Source: Streptomyces formicae (lineage in GTDB: Bacteria > Actinomycetota > Actinomycetes > Streptomycetales > Streptomycetaceae). From it: a stretch of 64,000 bases of DNA. The stretch lies in the NCBI RefSeq assembly GCF_022647665.1, contig NZ_CP071872.1, forward strand, positions 6,262,001-6,326,000, given 5' to 3'. Of the stretch, positions 17,210 to 26,321 are shown piece by piece. Every line of letters starts with the position of its first letter. Positions within the stretch are counted from its first letter, which is position 1. The notes beneath the pieces are model-generated. The model did no database searches. It was not told the DNA's origin and was given only the letters and a program-made list of their open reading frames with translations. The position numbers and the translations under genes were made by a program.

Positions 17210-18214
17210 ATGGGTGACACGGTGCGGTGGGGTGTGCTGGCGACAGGCGGCATCGCGGCGCAGTTCACGGCGGATCTGAACGCCATGCCGGACGCGGAGG
17301 TCGTCGCGGTGGCCTCCCGCACGGACGCGTCGGCCGCGGCCTTCGCCGAGCGGTTCGGGATACCGAGGGCGTACGGGGACTGGGCGGCGCTCGCCGCCGA
17401 CGAGGACGTGGACGTCGTGTACGTCGCGACCCCGCACGCGGCGCACCGGGCGGCCGCCGGGCTCTGCCTGGAGGCGGGCAAGGCGGTGCTGTGCGAGAAG
17501 GCGTTCACGCTGAACACCGCCGAGGCCGAGGAGCTGGTGGCGCTGGCGCGCTCCCGCGGCCTGTTCCTCATGGAGGCCATGTGGATGTACTGCAATCCGG
17601 TCGTCCGGCGCATGACGGAGCTGGTGCGCGACGGGGCGATCGGCGAGGTCCGTACGATCCACGCCGACTTCGGGCTCGCGGGCCCGTTCGCGGCGGACCA
17701 CCGGCTGCGCGACCCGGCCGCCGGCGGCGGCGCACTGCTGGACCTCGGGGTGTACCCGGTGTCGTTCGCGCAGCTGCTGCTCGGTGAGCCCGATTCCGTC
17801 CAGGCGCATGCGCTGCTCTCCGACGAGGGCGTGGACCTGAACACGGGCATCCTGCTGGGCTGGGCGGAGTCGGGGGCGTCGGCGCTGCTGTCCTGCTCGA
17901 TCGTCGCGGACACCCCGATGACGGCGTCGGTGACGGGGTCGAAGGGCCGGATCGAGCTGCCGCGCGGCTTCTTCCACCCGGAGCGGTTCGTGCTGCACCG
18001 GGAGGGCCGCGAGCCGGAGGAGTACGCGCCCGGCAACGAGCGGTACTCGTTCCGGTACGAGGCGGCGGAGGTGATGCGGTGTCTGCGGGCGGGCGAGACG
18101 GAGTCGCCGCTGGTGCCGCTGGACGGTTCGCTCGCGGTGATGCGGACGCTCGACGCGGTACGGGACCGCGTCGGCGTCCGCTATCCGGGCGAGCTCGCCG
18201 CTATGCCGGTGTGA
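17210..18214 (+). CDS. Gfo/Idh/MocA-family NAD(P)-dependent oxidoreductase
   Basis: A 334-aa oxidoreductase. The N-terminal Rossmann fold has a GVLATGGIAAQFTADL nucleotide loop. The AGKAVLCEKAFTLNTAEAEEL motif (EK of the family) is near residue 100, followed by the typical C-terminal beta-sheet domain. The substrate is probably a sugar or diol, as for dihydrodiol dehydrogenases. The ATG at 17210 has a GAGGGGCGGGG ribosome site; in-frame ATGs farther upstream lie in the divergent Bcr gene region. It overlaps phoD tail to tail by 14 bp. Confidence 0.88.
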   Translation: MGDTVRWGVLATGGIAAQFTADLNAMPDAEVVAVASRTDASAAAFAERFGIPRAYGDWAALAADEDVDVVYVATPHAAHRAAAGLCLEAGKAVLCEKAFTLNTAEAEELVALARSRGLFLMEAMWMYCNPVVRRMTELVRDGAIGEVRTIHADFGLAGPFAADHRLRDPAAGGGALLDLGVYPVSFAQLLLGEPDSVQAHALLSDEGVDLNTGILLGWAESGASALLSCSIVADTPMTASVTGSKGRIELPRGFFHPERFVLHREGREPEEYAPGNERYSFRYEAAEVMRCLRAGETESPLVPLDGSLAVMRTLDAVRDRVGVRYPGELAAMPV

Positions 18215-19832
18215 GGCCCGGGTTGCCGGCCTCGGTGACGAAGGACGCGGCCGTGGTGATCGGCGCGCCCGGCGTCGTCACCGCGGCGAGCGTCTTGAAG
18301 TCGGCGCGGGCCTGCTCGGTGGTGAGCGTGACCGTCACATAGCCGCGGCGGCCGTTGTAGAACTTCATGTGCGGGTTGGCCTGGGTGAGGTTGTCCCAGT
18401 TCGCGGGCTTGTCGGCGCCGTCCTTGCCGCTGCTGACGGAGGTGGCGACGAACTCGGTGCCGACGGTCCGCGAGGCCGGGTCGTCGTAGTCCTTCTTCAG
18501 GTCGAAGGCGTAGCCGACGTGGACGTCGCCGGTCAGCACGACGAGGTTGTCGATCCCCGCGGCCTCGGCACCGTCCAGGATCCGCTTGCGGGATGCCGGG
18601 TAGCCGTCCCAGGCGTCCATGGAGAGCTTGTACGGGGAGGCCGGGACGTCGCGCCGCCGGGCGAAGGTGACCTGCTGCGGGACGACGTTCCACACGGCGT
18701 TCGACGCCTGCCAGCCGTCGAGCAGCCACCGCTCCTGCGTCTCGCCGGTCATGGTGCGCGCCGGGTCCTCGGACTCGGGCCCGGGGTACTGCCAGCCGTC
18801 GCCGTACGCCTGGTCGGAGCGGTACTGGCGGGTGTCGAGGATGTCGAACTGGGCGAGCCGCCCGTACCGCAGCCGGCGGTAGAGCCGCATGTCGGCGCCT
18901 TCGGGCTGCTGGGGCCTGCGCAGCGGCTGGTTCTCCCAGTAGGCGCGGTAGGCGGCGGCGCGGCGCAGCAGGAACTCCTCCGCGGGGACGTCGTTCTCGG
19001 GCGTCTCGTCCGCGTAGTTGTTCTCGGTCTCGTGGTCGTCCCAGGTGACGGCGAACGGGTGCGCGGCGTGCGCGGCGGCGAGGTCCGGGTCGCTGCGGTA
19101 GAGGCCGTAGCGCAGCCGGTAGTCCTCCAGGGTGATGGTCTCGCGGTTGAAGTGGGCGGGCAGCCGGCGGTCGGTGTAGTTGCGGGCGCCGCCGACGGCG
19201 CTGACGGCGTACTCGTAGAGGTAGTCGCCGAGGTGGAAAACGATGTCGAGCTCTTCCTCGGCGAGGTGCTTGTACGCCGTGAAGTAGCCGTCGTGGTACG
19301 CCTGGCAGGAGACGGCTGCGAGTTTCAGCTCGGATATCCGGGCGCCGGCCCTGGGCGCGGTGCGGGTGCGGCCGGTGGGGCTGATCCAGCTGCCGGCGCG
19401 GAAGCGGTAGTAGTAGACGCGGTCGGCGTCGAGGCCGGTGACCTCGACGTGGACGCTGTGGTCGAACTCCGGGTGGGCGGTGGCCTGCCCGCGTCTGGCG
19501 ACGCGCGTGAAGCGCTCGTCGTGGGCGAGCTCCCACCTGACCGTGATGCGGGAGTCCGGCAGTCCGCTGCCGGGCTCGTACGGCCGCGTCGCGAGCCGGG
19601 TCCACAGCACCACGGAGCCGGGCAGCGGGTCGCCGGAGGCGACGCCGAGGGTGAACGGGTCCTGGTCGAGCTTCTTCGCGTCGAGCTCGGCAGCGGCAGC
19701 GGCACCGGCGGCCGGAAGGTTCCCGGCGAAGGCGACCGCGGCGGCGGCGCCGGTGACGGTGAGGAAGCGGCGGCGTCCCAAGTGGCGGGCGGCGGCGCGG
19801 AATTCGTCCGAGTGCTGCTGTGCGGGTGTCAT
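18201..19832 (-). CDS. phoD: alkaline phosphatase/phosphodiesterase D, Tat-exported
   Basis: A 543-aa PhoD-family enzyme. The Tat signal (GRRRFLTVTGAAAAVAFAG, residues ~19-50) is followed by a PhoD N-domain (PFTLGVASGDPLPGSVVLWTRL) and the metallophosphatase core. The core has FHLGDYLYEY, FAVTWDDHETENNY, DTRQYRSDQ and VVLTGDVHVGYAF, which carry the Ca/Fe ligands. It releases phosphate from phosphodiesters outside the cell. Length and motif order match Streptomyces PhoD. Confidence 0.95.
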   Translation of the reverse strand: MTPAQQHSDEFRAAARHLGRRRFLTVTGAAAAVAFAGNLPAAGAAAAAELDAKKLDQDPFTLGVASGDPLPGSVVLWTRLATRPYEPGSGLPDSRITVRWELAHDERFTRVARRGQATAHPEFDHSVHVEVTGLDADRVYYYRFRAGSWISPTGRTRTAPRAGARISELKLAAVSCQAYHDGYFTAYKHLAEEELDIVFHLGDYLYEYAVSAVGGARNYTDRRLPAHFNRETITLEDYRLRYGLYRSDPDLAAAHAAHPFAVTWDDHETENNYADETPENDVPAEEFLLRRAAAYRAYWENQPLRRPQQPEGADMRLYRRLRYGRLAQFDILDTRQYRSDQAYGDGWQYPGPESEDPARTMTGETQERWLLDGWQASNAVWNVVPQQVTFARRRDVPASPYKLSMDAWDGYPASRKRILDGAEAAGIDNLVVLTGDVHVGYAFDLKKDYDDPASRTVGTEFVATSVSSGKDGADKPANWDNLTQANPHMKFYNGRRGYVTVTLTTEQARADFKTLAAVTTPGAPITTAASFVTEAGNPGLTPA

Positions 19833-19964
19833 ATGTCCCTCCCCTGGCGGCTGTTGTCAGTCGCATTCGAGTCGGGGGCGGCATCCGCCGCCTATCGGGT
19901 ACACAACATCCGCGTGTCGGACGGATGAGATCCGTGGTGACGCGCTGGCGTACGCTGCGGCGCC

Positions 19965-20723
19965 ATGAACGCAGAGGTGAGAAGTGCGGTGGTGACGGGT
20001 GCGGGCTCGGGCATCGGCCGGAGCGTCGCGCTGGCCCTGGCGGCCGCGGGCTGGTCGCTCGCCCTGGCGGGCCGGCGGACCGAGGCTCTGGAGGAGACGG
20101 CGTCCCTGGCGGGCGACGGCGCGGACGTCCTGTGCGTCCCCACCGACGTGACGTCGCCGGAGGCGGTCGATGCCCTCTTCGCCGCGGTCCGCGAGCGGCA
20201 CGGCCGCGTGGACCTCCTCTTCAACAACGCGGGCACCTTCGGGCCGCGCGCGGTGCCGGTCGAGGACCTCGCGTACGAGGCGTGGCGCGCGGTGGTGGAC
20301 GTCAACCTGACGGGTTCGTTCCTGTGCGCCCAGGCGGCGTTCCGGACGATGAAGGCCCAGGACCCGCAGGGCGGCCGCATCATCAACAACGGGTCGGTCT
20401 CGGCCCATGTGCCACGCCCGCACTCGATCGCCTACACGGCGACGAAGCACGCCATGACCGGCCTGACCAAGTCCCTCTCCCTGGACGGCCGTCCCTACCG
20501 CATCGCCTGCGGCCAGCTCGACATCGGCAACGCGGCGACGGAGATGACCTCACGCATGCAGACGGGCACGCTCCAGGCGGACGGCCGGCTGGCCCCGGAA
20601 CCGGTGATGGACGCGAGGGACGTGGCACGGGTGGTGGTGCAGATGGCGGAGCTACCGCTGGAGGCGAACGTGCAGTTCGCGACGGTGATGGCGACGGCGA
20701 TGCCGTACGTCGGCCGGGGCTGA
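19965..20723 (+). CDS. short-chain dehydrogenase/reductase
   Basis: A 252-aa classical SDR: cofactor loop TGAGSGIGRS (residues 11-20), LLFNNAGTFG (near 85) and catalytic YTATK (near 150). The NNAGTFGPRAVPVEDL and MQTGTLQADGRLAPEP segments resemble actinobacterial SDRs of unknown substrate. It stands upstream of a PhzF protein (54-bp gap) and divergent from phoD. Confidence 0.88.
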   Translation: MNAEVRSAVVTGAGSGIGRSVALALAAAGWSLALAGRRTEALEETASLAGDGADVLCVPTDVTSPEAVDALFAAVRERHGRVDLLFNNAGTFGPRAVPVEDLAYEAWRAVVDVNLTGSFLCAQAAFRTMKAQDPQGGRIINNGSVSAHVPRPHSIAYTATKHAMTGLTKSLSLDGRPYRIACGQLDIGNAATEMTSRMQTGTLQADGRLAPEPVMDARDVARVVVQMAELPLEANVQFATVMATAMPYVGRG

Positions 20724-20777
20724 CCGAGGGCTGCGCGCCCCGGGAACAGCCCGCACGCTCCGGGTGTTGGGGCGAGC

Positions 20778-21644
20778 ATGGCGATCAGCGGAGCACAGCC
20801 CGAGGTCCTGCGGTACACCGCCTTCTCGACCGACCCCGCCGGGGGCAATCCCGCTGGCGTCGTCCTCGACGCCTCCGGGCTGGACGAGGCCGCCATGCTC
20901 GCCGTCGCCGCGGAGGTGGGGTACTCGGAGTCCGCGTTCCTGACGCCCGCGCCGGAGGGCGGCGAGCGGGCGTACGCCGTGCGCTACTTCAGCCCGAAGG
21001 CCGAGGTGCCGTTCTGCGGGCACGCGACCGTCGCGAGCGCCCTCGCGCTCGCCGAGCGGATCGGTCCGGGGAAGCTGGTCCTCACGACGCGGGCCGGCAC
21101 CGTGCCGGTGGAGGTCACCGAGGCCGACGGGGCGCTGCGGGCCACGCTCACGAGCGTCGAGCCGCGCGTCGAGGAGGTCGCGGACGACGACCTGGCCGAG
21201 GCGCTCGCCGCACTGGACTGGGCCGGGCATGACGACCTGGACCCGGCGTTCCCTCCCCGTGTCGCCTTCGCCGGCGCCCGCCATCTCGTCGTCGCCGCCG
21301 CGACCCGCGCGCGTCTCGCGGACCTGACGTACGACTTCGCGCGCCTCGAAGCCCTCATGCACCGGCTGGACCTGACGACCGTGCAGCTGGTGTGGCGGGA
21401 GTCGGCCACGGTCTTCCACGTGCGCGACCCGTTCCCCGTCGGGGGCGTCGTCGAGGACCCGGCGACCGGCGCGGCGGCGGCCGCCTTCGGGGCGTACGCG
21501 CGCGAGCTCGGACTGGTGCCCGAGGAGGCGGTCCTCACCCTCCGCCAGGGCGAGGACCTGGGCCGTCCGGGCGTGCTGACGGTGACCCTGCGGGCGGGCG
21601 ACCCACGGGTGCGCGTCAGCGGGGCGGGTACGCGCATCGGCTGA
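20778..21644 (+). CDS. PhzF-family isomerase/epimerase-like protein
   Basis: A 288-aa PhzF/DapF-fold protein. It has the catalytic Glu in GYSESAFLTP (near residue 45), the RYFSPKAEVPFCGHATVASA segment (near 75), and near the C-terminus EDPATGAAAAAFGAY. PhzF proper makes phenazines, but no other phenazine genes are here, so this is one of the many family members with unknown isomerase roles. Confidence 0.88.
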   Translation: MAISGAQPEVLRYTAFSTDPAGGNPAGVVLDASGLDEAAMLAVAAEVGYSESAFLTPAPEGGERAYAVRYFSPKAEVPFCGHATVASALALAERIGPGKLVLTTRAGTVPVEVTEADGALRATLTSVEPRVEEVADDDLAEALAALDWAGHDDLDPAFPPRVAFAGARHLVVAAATRARLADLTYDFARLEALMHRLDLTTVQLVWRESATVFHVRDPFPVGGVVEDPATGAAAAAFGAYARELGLVPEEAVLTLRQGEDLGRPGVLTVTLRAGDPRVRVSGAGTRIG

Positions 21645-21706
21645 CGGCTCCGCAGGTCCGGGCCGCCGCCGGTCTGTACCTGGCCGGATCGGGGCCCGTT
21701 CCGGGC

Positions 21707-22030
21707 CTATGCCTGTCCGGTGTCGAAGCGTGCAATCTTCTCGCCCTCGACGGTGAACTTCCACTTCGTCCGCATCTCGCCCCACGTCTCGTTGCGGTAG
21801 CGGGCGACCAGCTCACGCCCGTCGGCCGACTGCGACTCGACCTCCATGTGACCGCGCGAGGAGAAGATCTCCTTGTCGGTCCAGTCGGCGAGATCCCGGT
21901 CCGAGCCGTCGTCGGACATGGTCGCGTCCGGCGTCAGGATCGCCAGGAAGGCGTCGCGATCACCGGAATTGAGGGCCTTGACGAAGGCGCGCACGGCGGG
22001 GTCGTTGAGCTGGTCGGGGCGGATGGTCAC
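21707..22030 (-). CDS. SnoaL/NTF2-like small protein
   Basis: A 107-aa protein with the NTF2-like pattern: VRAFVKALNSGDRDAFLAILTPDATMSDDG, then ELVARYRNETWGEMRTKWKFTVEGEKIARFDTGQA. The fold forms small binding or catalytic cones such as limonene-epoxide hydrolase and SnoaL; substrate unknown. It is convergent with the PhzF gene. Confidence 0.8.
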   Translation of the reverse strand: MTIRPDQLNDPAVRAFVKALNSGDRDAFLAILTPDATMSDDGSDRDLADWTDKEIFSSRGHMEVESQSADGRELVARYRNETWGEMRTKWKFTVEGEKIARFDTGQA

Positions 22031-22084
22031 GGTGAGGGCTCCTGTAGTGACGCGGGTGGGTGGGGTGCGTGGGTACGTGGCTGC

Positions 22085-22410
22085 ATGCCCACCCGTACAC
22101 CCACGGACCCCTCGTACCGCGGACCTTGGCCCACCCGTGGCGCGTCACGCGGTGTCACCCTGGCGGGCGCCACCTCCGCGAACCAGCCGACCGTCTCCCA
22201 CGCGTCCAGCACCCTCACCGGCACCCGGGTGCCCTGGGGGCACCTGTTTCCGGCGGAGTGGGACGCAGAGGTGGCGCACGGCATCCGTAACCCCCAGGGC
22301 CCGGACGCCGACAGGCCAAAGGGGGCAGCGTCGACCCCAACTCGGCGAGCCTGCTGTTCGCCCACCTCGCCGACATCCGGTACGGCTGGGCGACGCCCCC
22401 GCGCACGTGA
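22085..22410 (+). pseudogene. possible small decayed gene, unidentified
   Basis: From an ATG at 22085 a frame reads MPTRTPTDPSYRGPW to about GPDADR. The plausible continuation (AKGGSVDPNSASLLFAHLAD then IRYGWATPPRT, stop at 22408-22410) lies one frame over, with the switch around 22312-22321. The two parts look like one protein of about 107 aa after a one-base change. No family was recognised, and the whole could be chance. Confidence 0.25.
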
Positions 22411-22603
22411 ACGGAACTGATTGCGTGGACGGATACGACGACGGGAGGGAGTCGGCCCGAACCGCTCGGGAAATCAGAGCACCCCCGAAAGCTCAGCGGA
22501 TTCGGAGTGCCCTGCGTGCAAGTCCTCTGACCGCACAGGTTGGCCAGATTGGATCATTGGGCGACTGTGAAGCACCCGAGAGGGGTACGCTGATGACGTG
22601 CCA

Positions 22604-22685
22604 GGGAGTGTGGCGGAATTGGCAGACGCGCCGGATTCAAGTCCCGGTGTCTTCGGGCGTGAGGGTTCGAATCCCTCCACTCCTA
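22604..22685 (+). tRNA. tRNA-Leu (anticodon CAA)
   Basis: An 82-nt cloverleaf. The acceptor stem GGGAGTG pairs with CACTCCT (one G-U), the D-arm is GCGGAATTGGCAGACGC and the anticodon loop TTCAAGT gives CAA. A class-II variable arm (TGTCTTCGGGCGT) and T-arm GAGGGTTCGAATCCCTC follow. The discriminator is A73 and CCA is not encoded. The anticodon stem has an A31-C39 mismatch. The antisense strand gives the familiar spurious peptide GGIRTLTPEDTG. Confidence 0.88.
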
Positions 22686-22689
22686 CTTT

Positions 22690-23080
22690 CCAATCCGACG
22701 AAATCTATGAGGTCACAGCACTGGGCGGCTAACCGGTGCGCTTCGCCATCACCATCAGTTTCCGGGCGGCTGCGCTGGTACTTCACAAAGAGCACCCGCA
22801 GCACCGACCGGCTCATGGGGTGGATCTCCGCCATCTGTGGGGACACCTGGAAGGCGAGGCTCAACGCTTCGTCCGCCACCTCCAGATCCTTGACGGCGAG
22901 CCGGGCCTACGCCAGGTCGATAGAGAAACGGCCGATGTGAATCGGCTTCAAACCCGCGCGGGAGGCTGCCCGACCAGAGGGGTCCCCATCTGCACGGCCT
23001 TGTCGGGCTGATTCAGTTCGATGTGGGCTGCAAGCTCGTACAAGGCGGTGTTGCCCTCCACCAAACGTCAAGTCGGTGCC
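22690..23080 (-). pseudogene. C-terminal TPR part of an XRE-family regulator, decayed
   Basis: On the minus strand, two frames together spell the TPR-like tail of Streptomyces XRE regulators. The first is LYELAAHIELNQPDKAVQMG (stop at 22948-22950). After a frame change comes EVADEALSLAFQVSPQMAEI then HPMSRSVLRVLFVKYQRS. The last frame has lost its stop and reads on into antisense tRNA. The order fits the C-terminus of one gene with at least one frameshift; nothing suggests it is still functional. Confidence 0.65.
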
Positions 23081-23180
23081 CTCGGCGACCCGCCGCTCCT
23101 ACCAGCTGGAGGTTCACCTATGGGACACCAACAAGACGTGGCCACGCCGTGCGGTAACCAGCTGGACGACGGCACCACAT

Positions 23181-23215
23181 GCCCCGGCCCGCCGTACCCG
23201 TCGGCGGGCCGGGGC
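23181..23215. terminator. strong hairpin, probable transcription terminator
   Basis: GCCCCGGCCCGCC (23181-23193) and GGCGGGCCGGGGC (23203-23215) form a perfect 13-bp GC stem with a 9-nt loop. It lies one base beyond the stop codon of the decayed HTH gene on the minus strand, so it was probably that gene's terminator. It may also stop read-through from the P450 end of the biosynthetic operon. Confidence 0.75.
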
Positions 23216-23330
23216 TCATTCGCGTACGAGCTCGGCGAGCGGGACACCGATCGCGTCGGCGATACGGATCAGGGTGGCGATCGTGGCCGCGGTATGCCCC
23301 TGCTCGATGCGCACAGTGGAGGGACACCCG
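23216..23330 (-). pseudogene. XRE-type helix-turn-helix fragment
   Basis: The minus strand encodes PSTVRIEQGHTAATIATLIR then IADAIGVPLAELVRE before a stop at 23216. This is the second half of an XRE/HTH_3 DNA-binding domain (recognition helix plus helices 4-5). The expected first half is present only as short pieces in another frame (VWAGRVS). It therefore looks like a truncated, frameshifted regulator directly downstream of the P450 gene. Confidence 0.65.
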
Positions 23331-23424
23331 CCCGGCCCATACCGTCAACCGGCGTTCTCCCAGATCAGAGCTTCCCCGGAGGTGAGCCACCCCCAAAGCC
23401 GACCCTCACTCGCAGAAGGCCCTC

Positions 23425-24672
23425 TCATGCGAGTTCCACGGGGAGACTGCGGAGGCTCCGGAAGACTATGCCCCGTTGCCGGATCGCCGGCCCGGCGACC
23501 TTCAGGTTGGGAAGCCGCCTGAGCAGGGCGCGCAGCATGATCCTTGCTTCGAGTTGGGCCAGATGTGCGCCAAGGCAGTAGTGCATCCCTACACCGAAGG
23601 CGAGCGACCGCCGCGCGGGCCGGGTGAAGTCCAGGCTGCCAGGTTCTTGGACTTCCCTCGGGTCGTGCTCGGCTGAACCGATGAGCGCGATCACCGCCCG
23701 CCCAGCAGGGATCGACACCCCGGCCAGAACCGTATCCCGGGCGGCAACCCGGCTGGCCATCTGGATCGGCGGATCCCAGCGGATCAGCTCGGCGCACGCG
23801 TCGGGGAGCGCCCCTGGGTGGCCACGCAGCCAGGCCGCCTGTTCGGGGTAGCGGCTGAGGCCGAGCAACATGCTGTTCAGCATCGCCGCTGTGGTCTCCC
23901 AGCCTGCCACGAGCACGGTGGTGGCCAGATCCAGCGCGGCCGAAGGGACACGCTCGGAATTCTCGAAGGTGAGGAGATCACCGAGCACGTCTGTGGCGGG
24001 GCATCTGCTGCGTTCCCCGAGGGCGACCGTGAGGTAAGCCGCGACCGCGTCCGCCGATATGTCGGCCTCCAGGAGCTGCCCGCGCCCTGGCCACAACTCC
24101 ATGGCGTACCGGTAGTTCCGGCTGGCCTGTACCAGAGCGTCGACGTCGTCGGGCAGGCCCAGCAGCCTGCACAGGACTTCCATCGGCACCAGATGCGCGA
24201 CCAGGGCCGCGTAGTCCGCCCGACGTTTCACCGCAATCTGCTCGGCCAGCTCGGCCAGCCGTCGATCGGCGATCTCCTGGATGACTGATTCGAGTTCATC
24301 CAATGCGCCCGGTTTGAAGTACCGGCCGATCGCCCCGCGCTGAAGTGTGTGCATCGGTGGGTTGTGCTGCATCAATGTCTTGCCTGCGGCGATGAGTGAG
24401 GGATGCGTGCGCCATGCGGGCCGGTTGACGTCTTTCCACTGGGGGGTGGGCACCGTCCACTCAGGTCTGCGGAGCACCTCGCGGCACGTAGGTGCGTCGG
24501 TCGCCAGATACGTTCCCACGGTCATCCGCAGCAGAGGGCCCAGGTCTCGCAGCTTCGCGTAGATCGGGTAGGGCTCGACGCTCTCTGGGCCGCTTCGCAG
24601 TTGGCCGAGCAGCGACATCGCCTCATGGCTGACAGTCTCTTCCATGCTGGACTCCCCGTCCGTAGCGGTCAT
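23425..24672 (-). CDS. cytochrome P450, last gene of the beta-branching operon
   Basis: A 415-aa bacterial class-I P450. The I-helix motif AGWETTAAML is near residue 240, the heme loop FGVGMHYCLGAHLAQ has its axial Cys at about residue 366, and ARDTVLAGVSIPAGRAVIAL is the strand before it. It needs an external ferredoxin and reductase, not seen nearby. Its ATG overlaps the stop of the PfaD-type gene by 4 bp, so it belongs to the operon. The likely role is late hydroxylation or oxidation of the branched acyl product. Confidence 0.93.
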   Translation of the reverse strand: MTATDGESSMEETVSHEAMSLLGQLRSGPESVEPYPIYAKLRDLGPLLRMTVGTYLATDAPTCREVLRRPEWTVPTPQWKDVNRPAWRTHPSLIAAGKTLMQHNPPMHTLQRGAIGRYFKPGALDELESVIQEIADRRLAELAEQIAVKRRADYAALVAHLVPMEVLCRLLGLPDDVDALVQASRNYRYAMELWPGRGQLLEADISADAVAAYLTVALGERSRCPATDVLGDLLTFENSERVPSAALDLATTVLVAGWETTAAMLNSMLLGLSRYPEQAAWLRGHPGALPDACAELIRWDPPIQMASRVAARDTVLAGVSIPAGRAVIALIGSAEHDPREVQEPGSLDFTRPARRSLAFGVGMHYCLGAHLAQLEARIMLRALLRRLPNLKVAGPAIRQRGIVFRSLRSLPVELA

Positions 24673-26321
24673 TCCTGGGGGATGCCGTACATGCCTGGGC
24701 GGACGATCTGTGTGATCGCGCCGACCGGGAACCCGAGCCTGCGTGCGTCGTTGAGCCGAGTCATCAGGGCTGCACCCGTCATGAGGCTGCGGCCGATGGA
24801 GGTGACGGTCAGGCGTGCTGGGTCAGCGAGGGCGGTGCCGGCAATCCACTGGTTGAACCCGCCCATCGCTGGACCGCAACCGAGTTGGAAATCCGACTGC
24901 CTCTTGGCGTCCTCCTGCTTGGTCCACTGGCTGGACTGGCCGAGGTACCACCGGAAGATCAGCGCCATCCGGTGCTTGGGGTCGCTGGCGGCGCGTTCCA
25001 GTTGCCGCGGATCCCTGCTCTTCCAGAACTGCCGAGTCTCTTCCCAGATGTCGTCCAGGCGGGCGTGGAGGACCCGCTCCTCCAGTTCTGTTCTCTCCTT
25101 GGCCGTGAGATCGTCCAGGGAACTGCGGGAAGAATAGAGTTCGAACAGGCGGCGGGCGCGTGGCGCGTACATGGTGCCGCGTTTGAGAACCTGGACCCGG
25201 ACACCGAGTTCGAACATGTCGGCGCATGGGGCCATGGTGACGTCCGAGACATCCGCTGCCAGCAGGAGTGCTTTGGCGCGGTTGGAGATTCCGGCTTCTC
25301 GGGCGACCTGGTTGACCGAGCCGGTGAGGACGTAGTCGGCGCCAAGGGCAAAGGCGGCGGCGATGGCCTGCGGCGTACCGAGACCTCCCGCCGCACCCAC
25401 TCGGACGAGCGCTCGGAAGTCGTTCCGCTGCACGAGCTGATCGCGCAGGGCGACGATTCTCGGGAAGGCGACGGTCAGCGGCCGGTTGTCGGTGTGCCCG
25501 CCACTGTCGGCCTCGACTGTGAGATCGTCGGCGACGGGGATGCGGCTGGCCAGGGCTGCTTCGTCCGGGGTGAGCCGTCCCTTCTCGATGAGCAGTTGGA
25601 GCAGGTCCGCAGGGGCTGGCGACAAGAACGCCCGCGCGACCTCCGGCCGTGACACCTTGGCCATGACCCTGGTTTTGCGGACGACCTGGCCATCGGGAGC
25701 CATGGTCAGTCCGGATGCGGCGCACCAGACGAGTTCCGGGGTCAGTTTCATGTAGGCCGACGCAGAGATCCGCTGCACGCCGTAGCGGAGCACGATCGAG
25801 GCGATCGCCTCTTCGAGACCGGGTTCGTTCGGGCTGTGGATCAGGTTGACGCCCCATGCCCTGTCGGGGAGTTCCCTGCTCAGCTCTCGGACCGCTTCCT
25901 CTACGGTCGCGGGCGCCAGCCCTCCGGCGCCGAAGTAGGACAGCATTCCGGCCCGCGCCGCCGCGATGACCATCCGTGTGGTCGATATGCCGCCTGCCAT
26001 CTCGCCCACGACATAGTTGAGGTCAAGGCCGTGTGCCTGCCGGAAGCCGGGGTCGCCGAGCCGCGCCGGAGGGATCGGCGGCAGGACGCCGACGACGGCC
26101 ATCGGGCCGGTGCCGCTGGTCAGGCTTCCGCCTGCCGCCAGGCCCAGCTTCGCGCCTTCGGACTGGACGATGAAGAGCCGCTCATGCAGGCGGCCGAGCA
26201 GTTCGAAGATGCCGGGTTCGTCGAACGCCGCCTGGTGTCCCTCGGCGTTCCACCTGCCGATGCGGTCGGCGGGTGCGGGCACCGCTATCGGTCGTTCGGA
26301 AGCGAAGGCGCTAGCGGTCAT
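24669..26321 (-). CDS. PfaD-family trans-acting enoyl reductase
   Basis: A 550-aa FMN-dependent TIM-barrel protein of the PfaD family (2-nitropropane dioxygenase-like). In trans-AT polyketide and polyunsaturated fatty acid pathways these proteins reduce enoyl-ACP double bonds. Visible features are the N-terminal LFIVQSEGAKLGLAAGGSL segment, GGLGTPQAIAAAFALGADYV (flavin phosphate loop region) and the helical tail SQWTKQEDAKRQSDFQLGCG. The start is set at MTASAFAS (26321), overlapping the hydrolase gene by 11 bp; the longer frame upstream is antisense-like. Confidence 0.92.
   Translation of the reverse strand: MTASAFASERPIAVPAPADRIGRWNAEGHQAAFDEPGIFELLGRLHERLFIVQSEGAKLGLAAGGSLTSGTGPMAVVGVLPPIPPARLGDPGFRQAHGLDLNYVVGEMAGGISTTRMVIAAARAGMLSYFGAGGLAPATVEEAVRELSRELPDRAWGVNLIHSPNEPGLEEAIASIVLRYGVQRISASAYMKLTPELVWCAASGLTMAPDGQVVRKTRVMAKVSRPEVARAFLSPAPADLLQLLIEKGRLTPDEAALASRIPVADDLTVEADSGGHTDNRPLTVAFPRIVALRDQLVQRNDFRALVRVGAAGGLGTPQAIAAAFALGADYVLTGSVNQVAREAGISNRAKALLLAADVSDVTMAPCADMFELGVRVQVLKRGTMYAPRARRLFELYSSRSSLDDLTAKERTELEERVLHARLDDIWEETRQFWKSRDPRQLERAASDPKHRMALIFRWYLGQSSQWTKQEDAKRQSDFQLGCGPAMGGFNQWIAGTALADPARLTVTSIGRSLMTGAALMTRLNDARRLGFPVGAITQIVRPGMYGIPQE

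Noticed and set aside
20778..21644. Phenazine biosynthesis locus
   Set aside because: PhzF-like proteins are widespread and no other phz gene accompanies it.
22637..22690. Minus-strand peptide ending GGIRTLTPEDTG
   Set aside because: It is the well-known false translation of the antisense strand of a tRNA gene.
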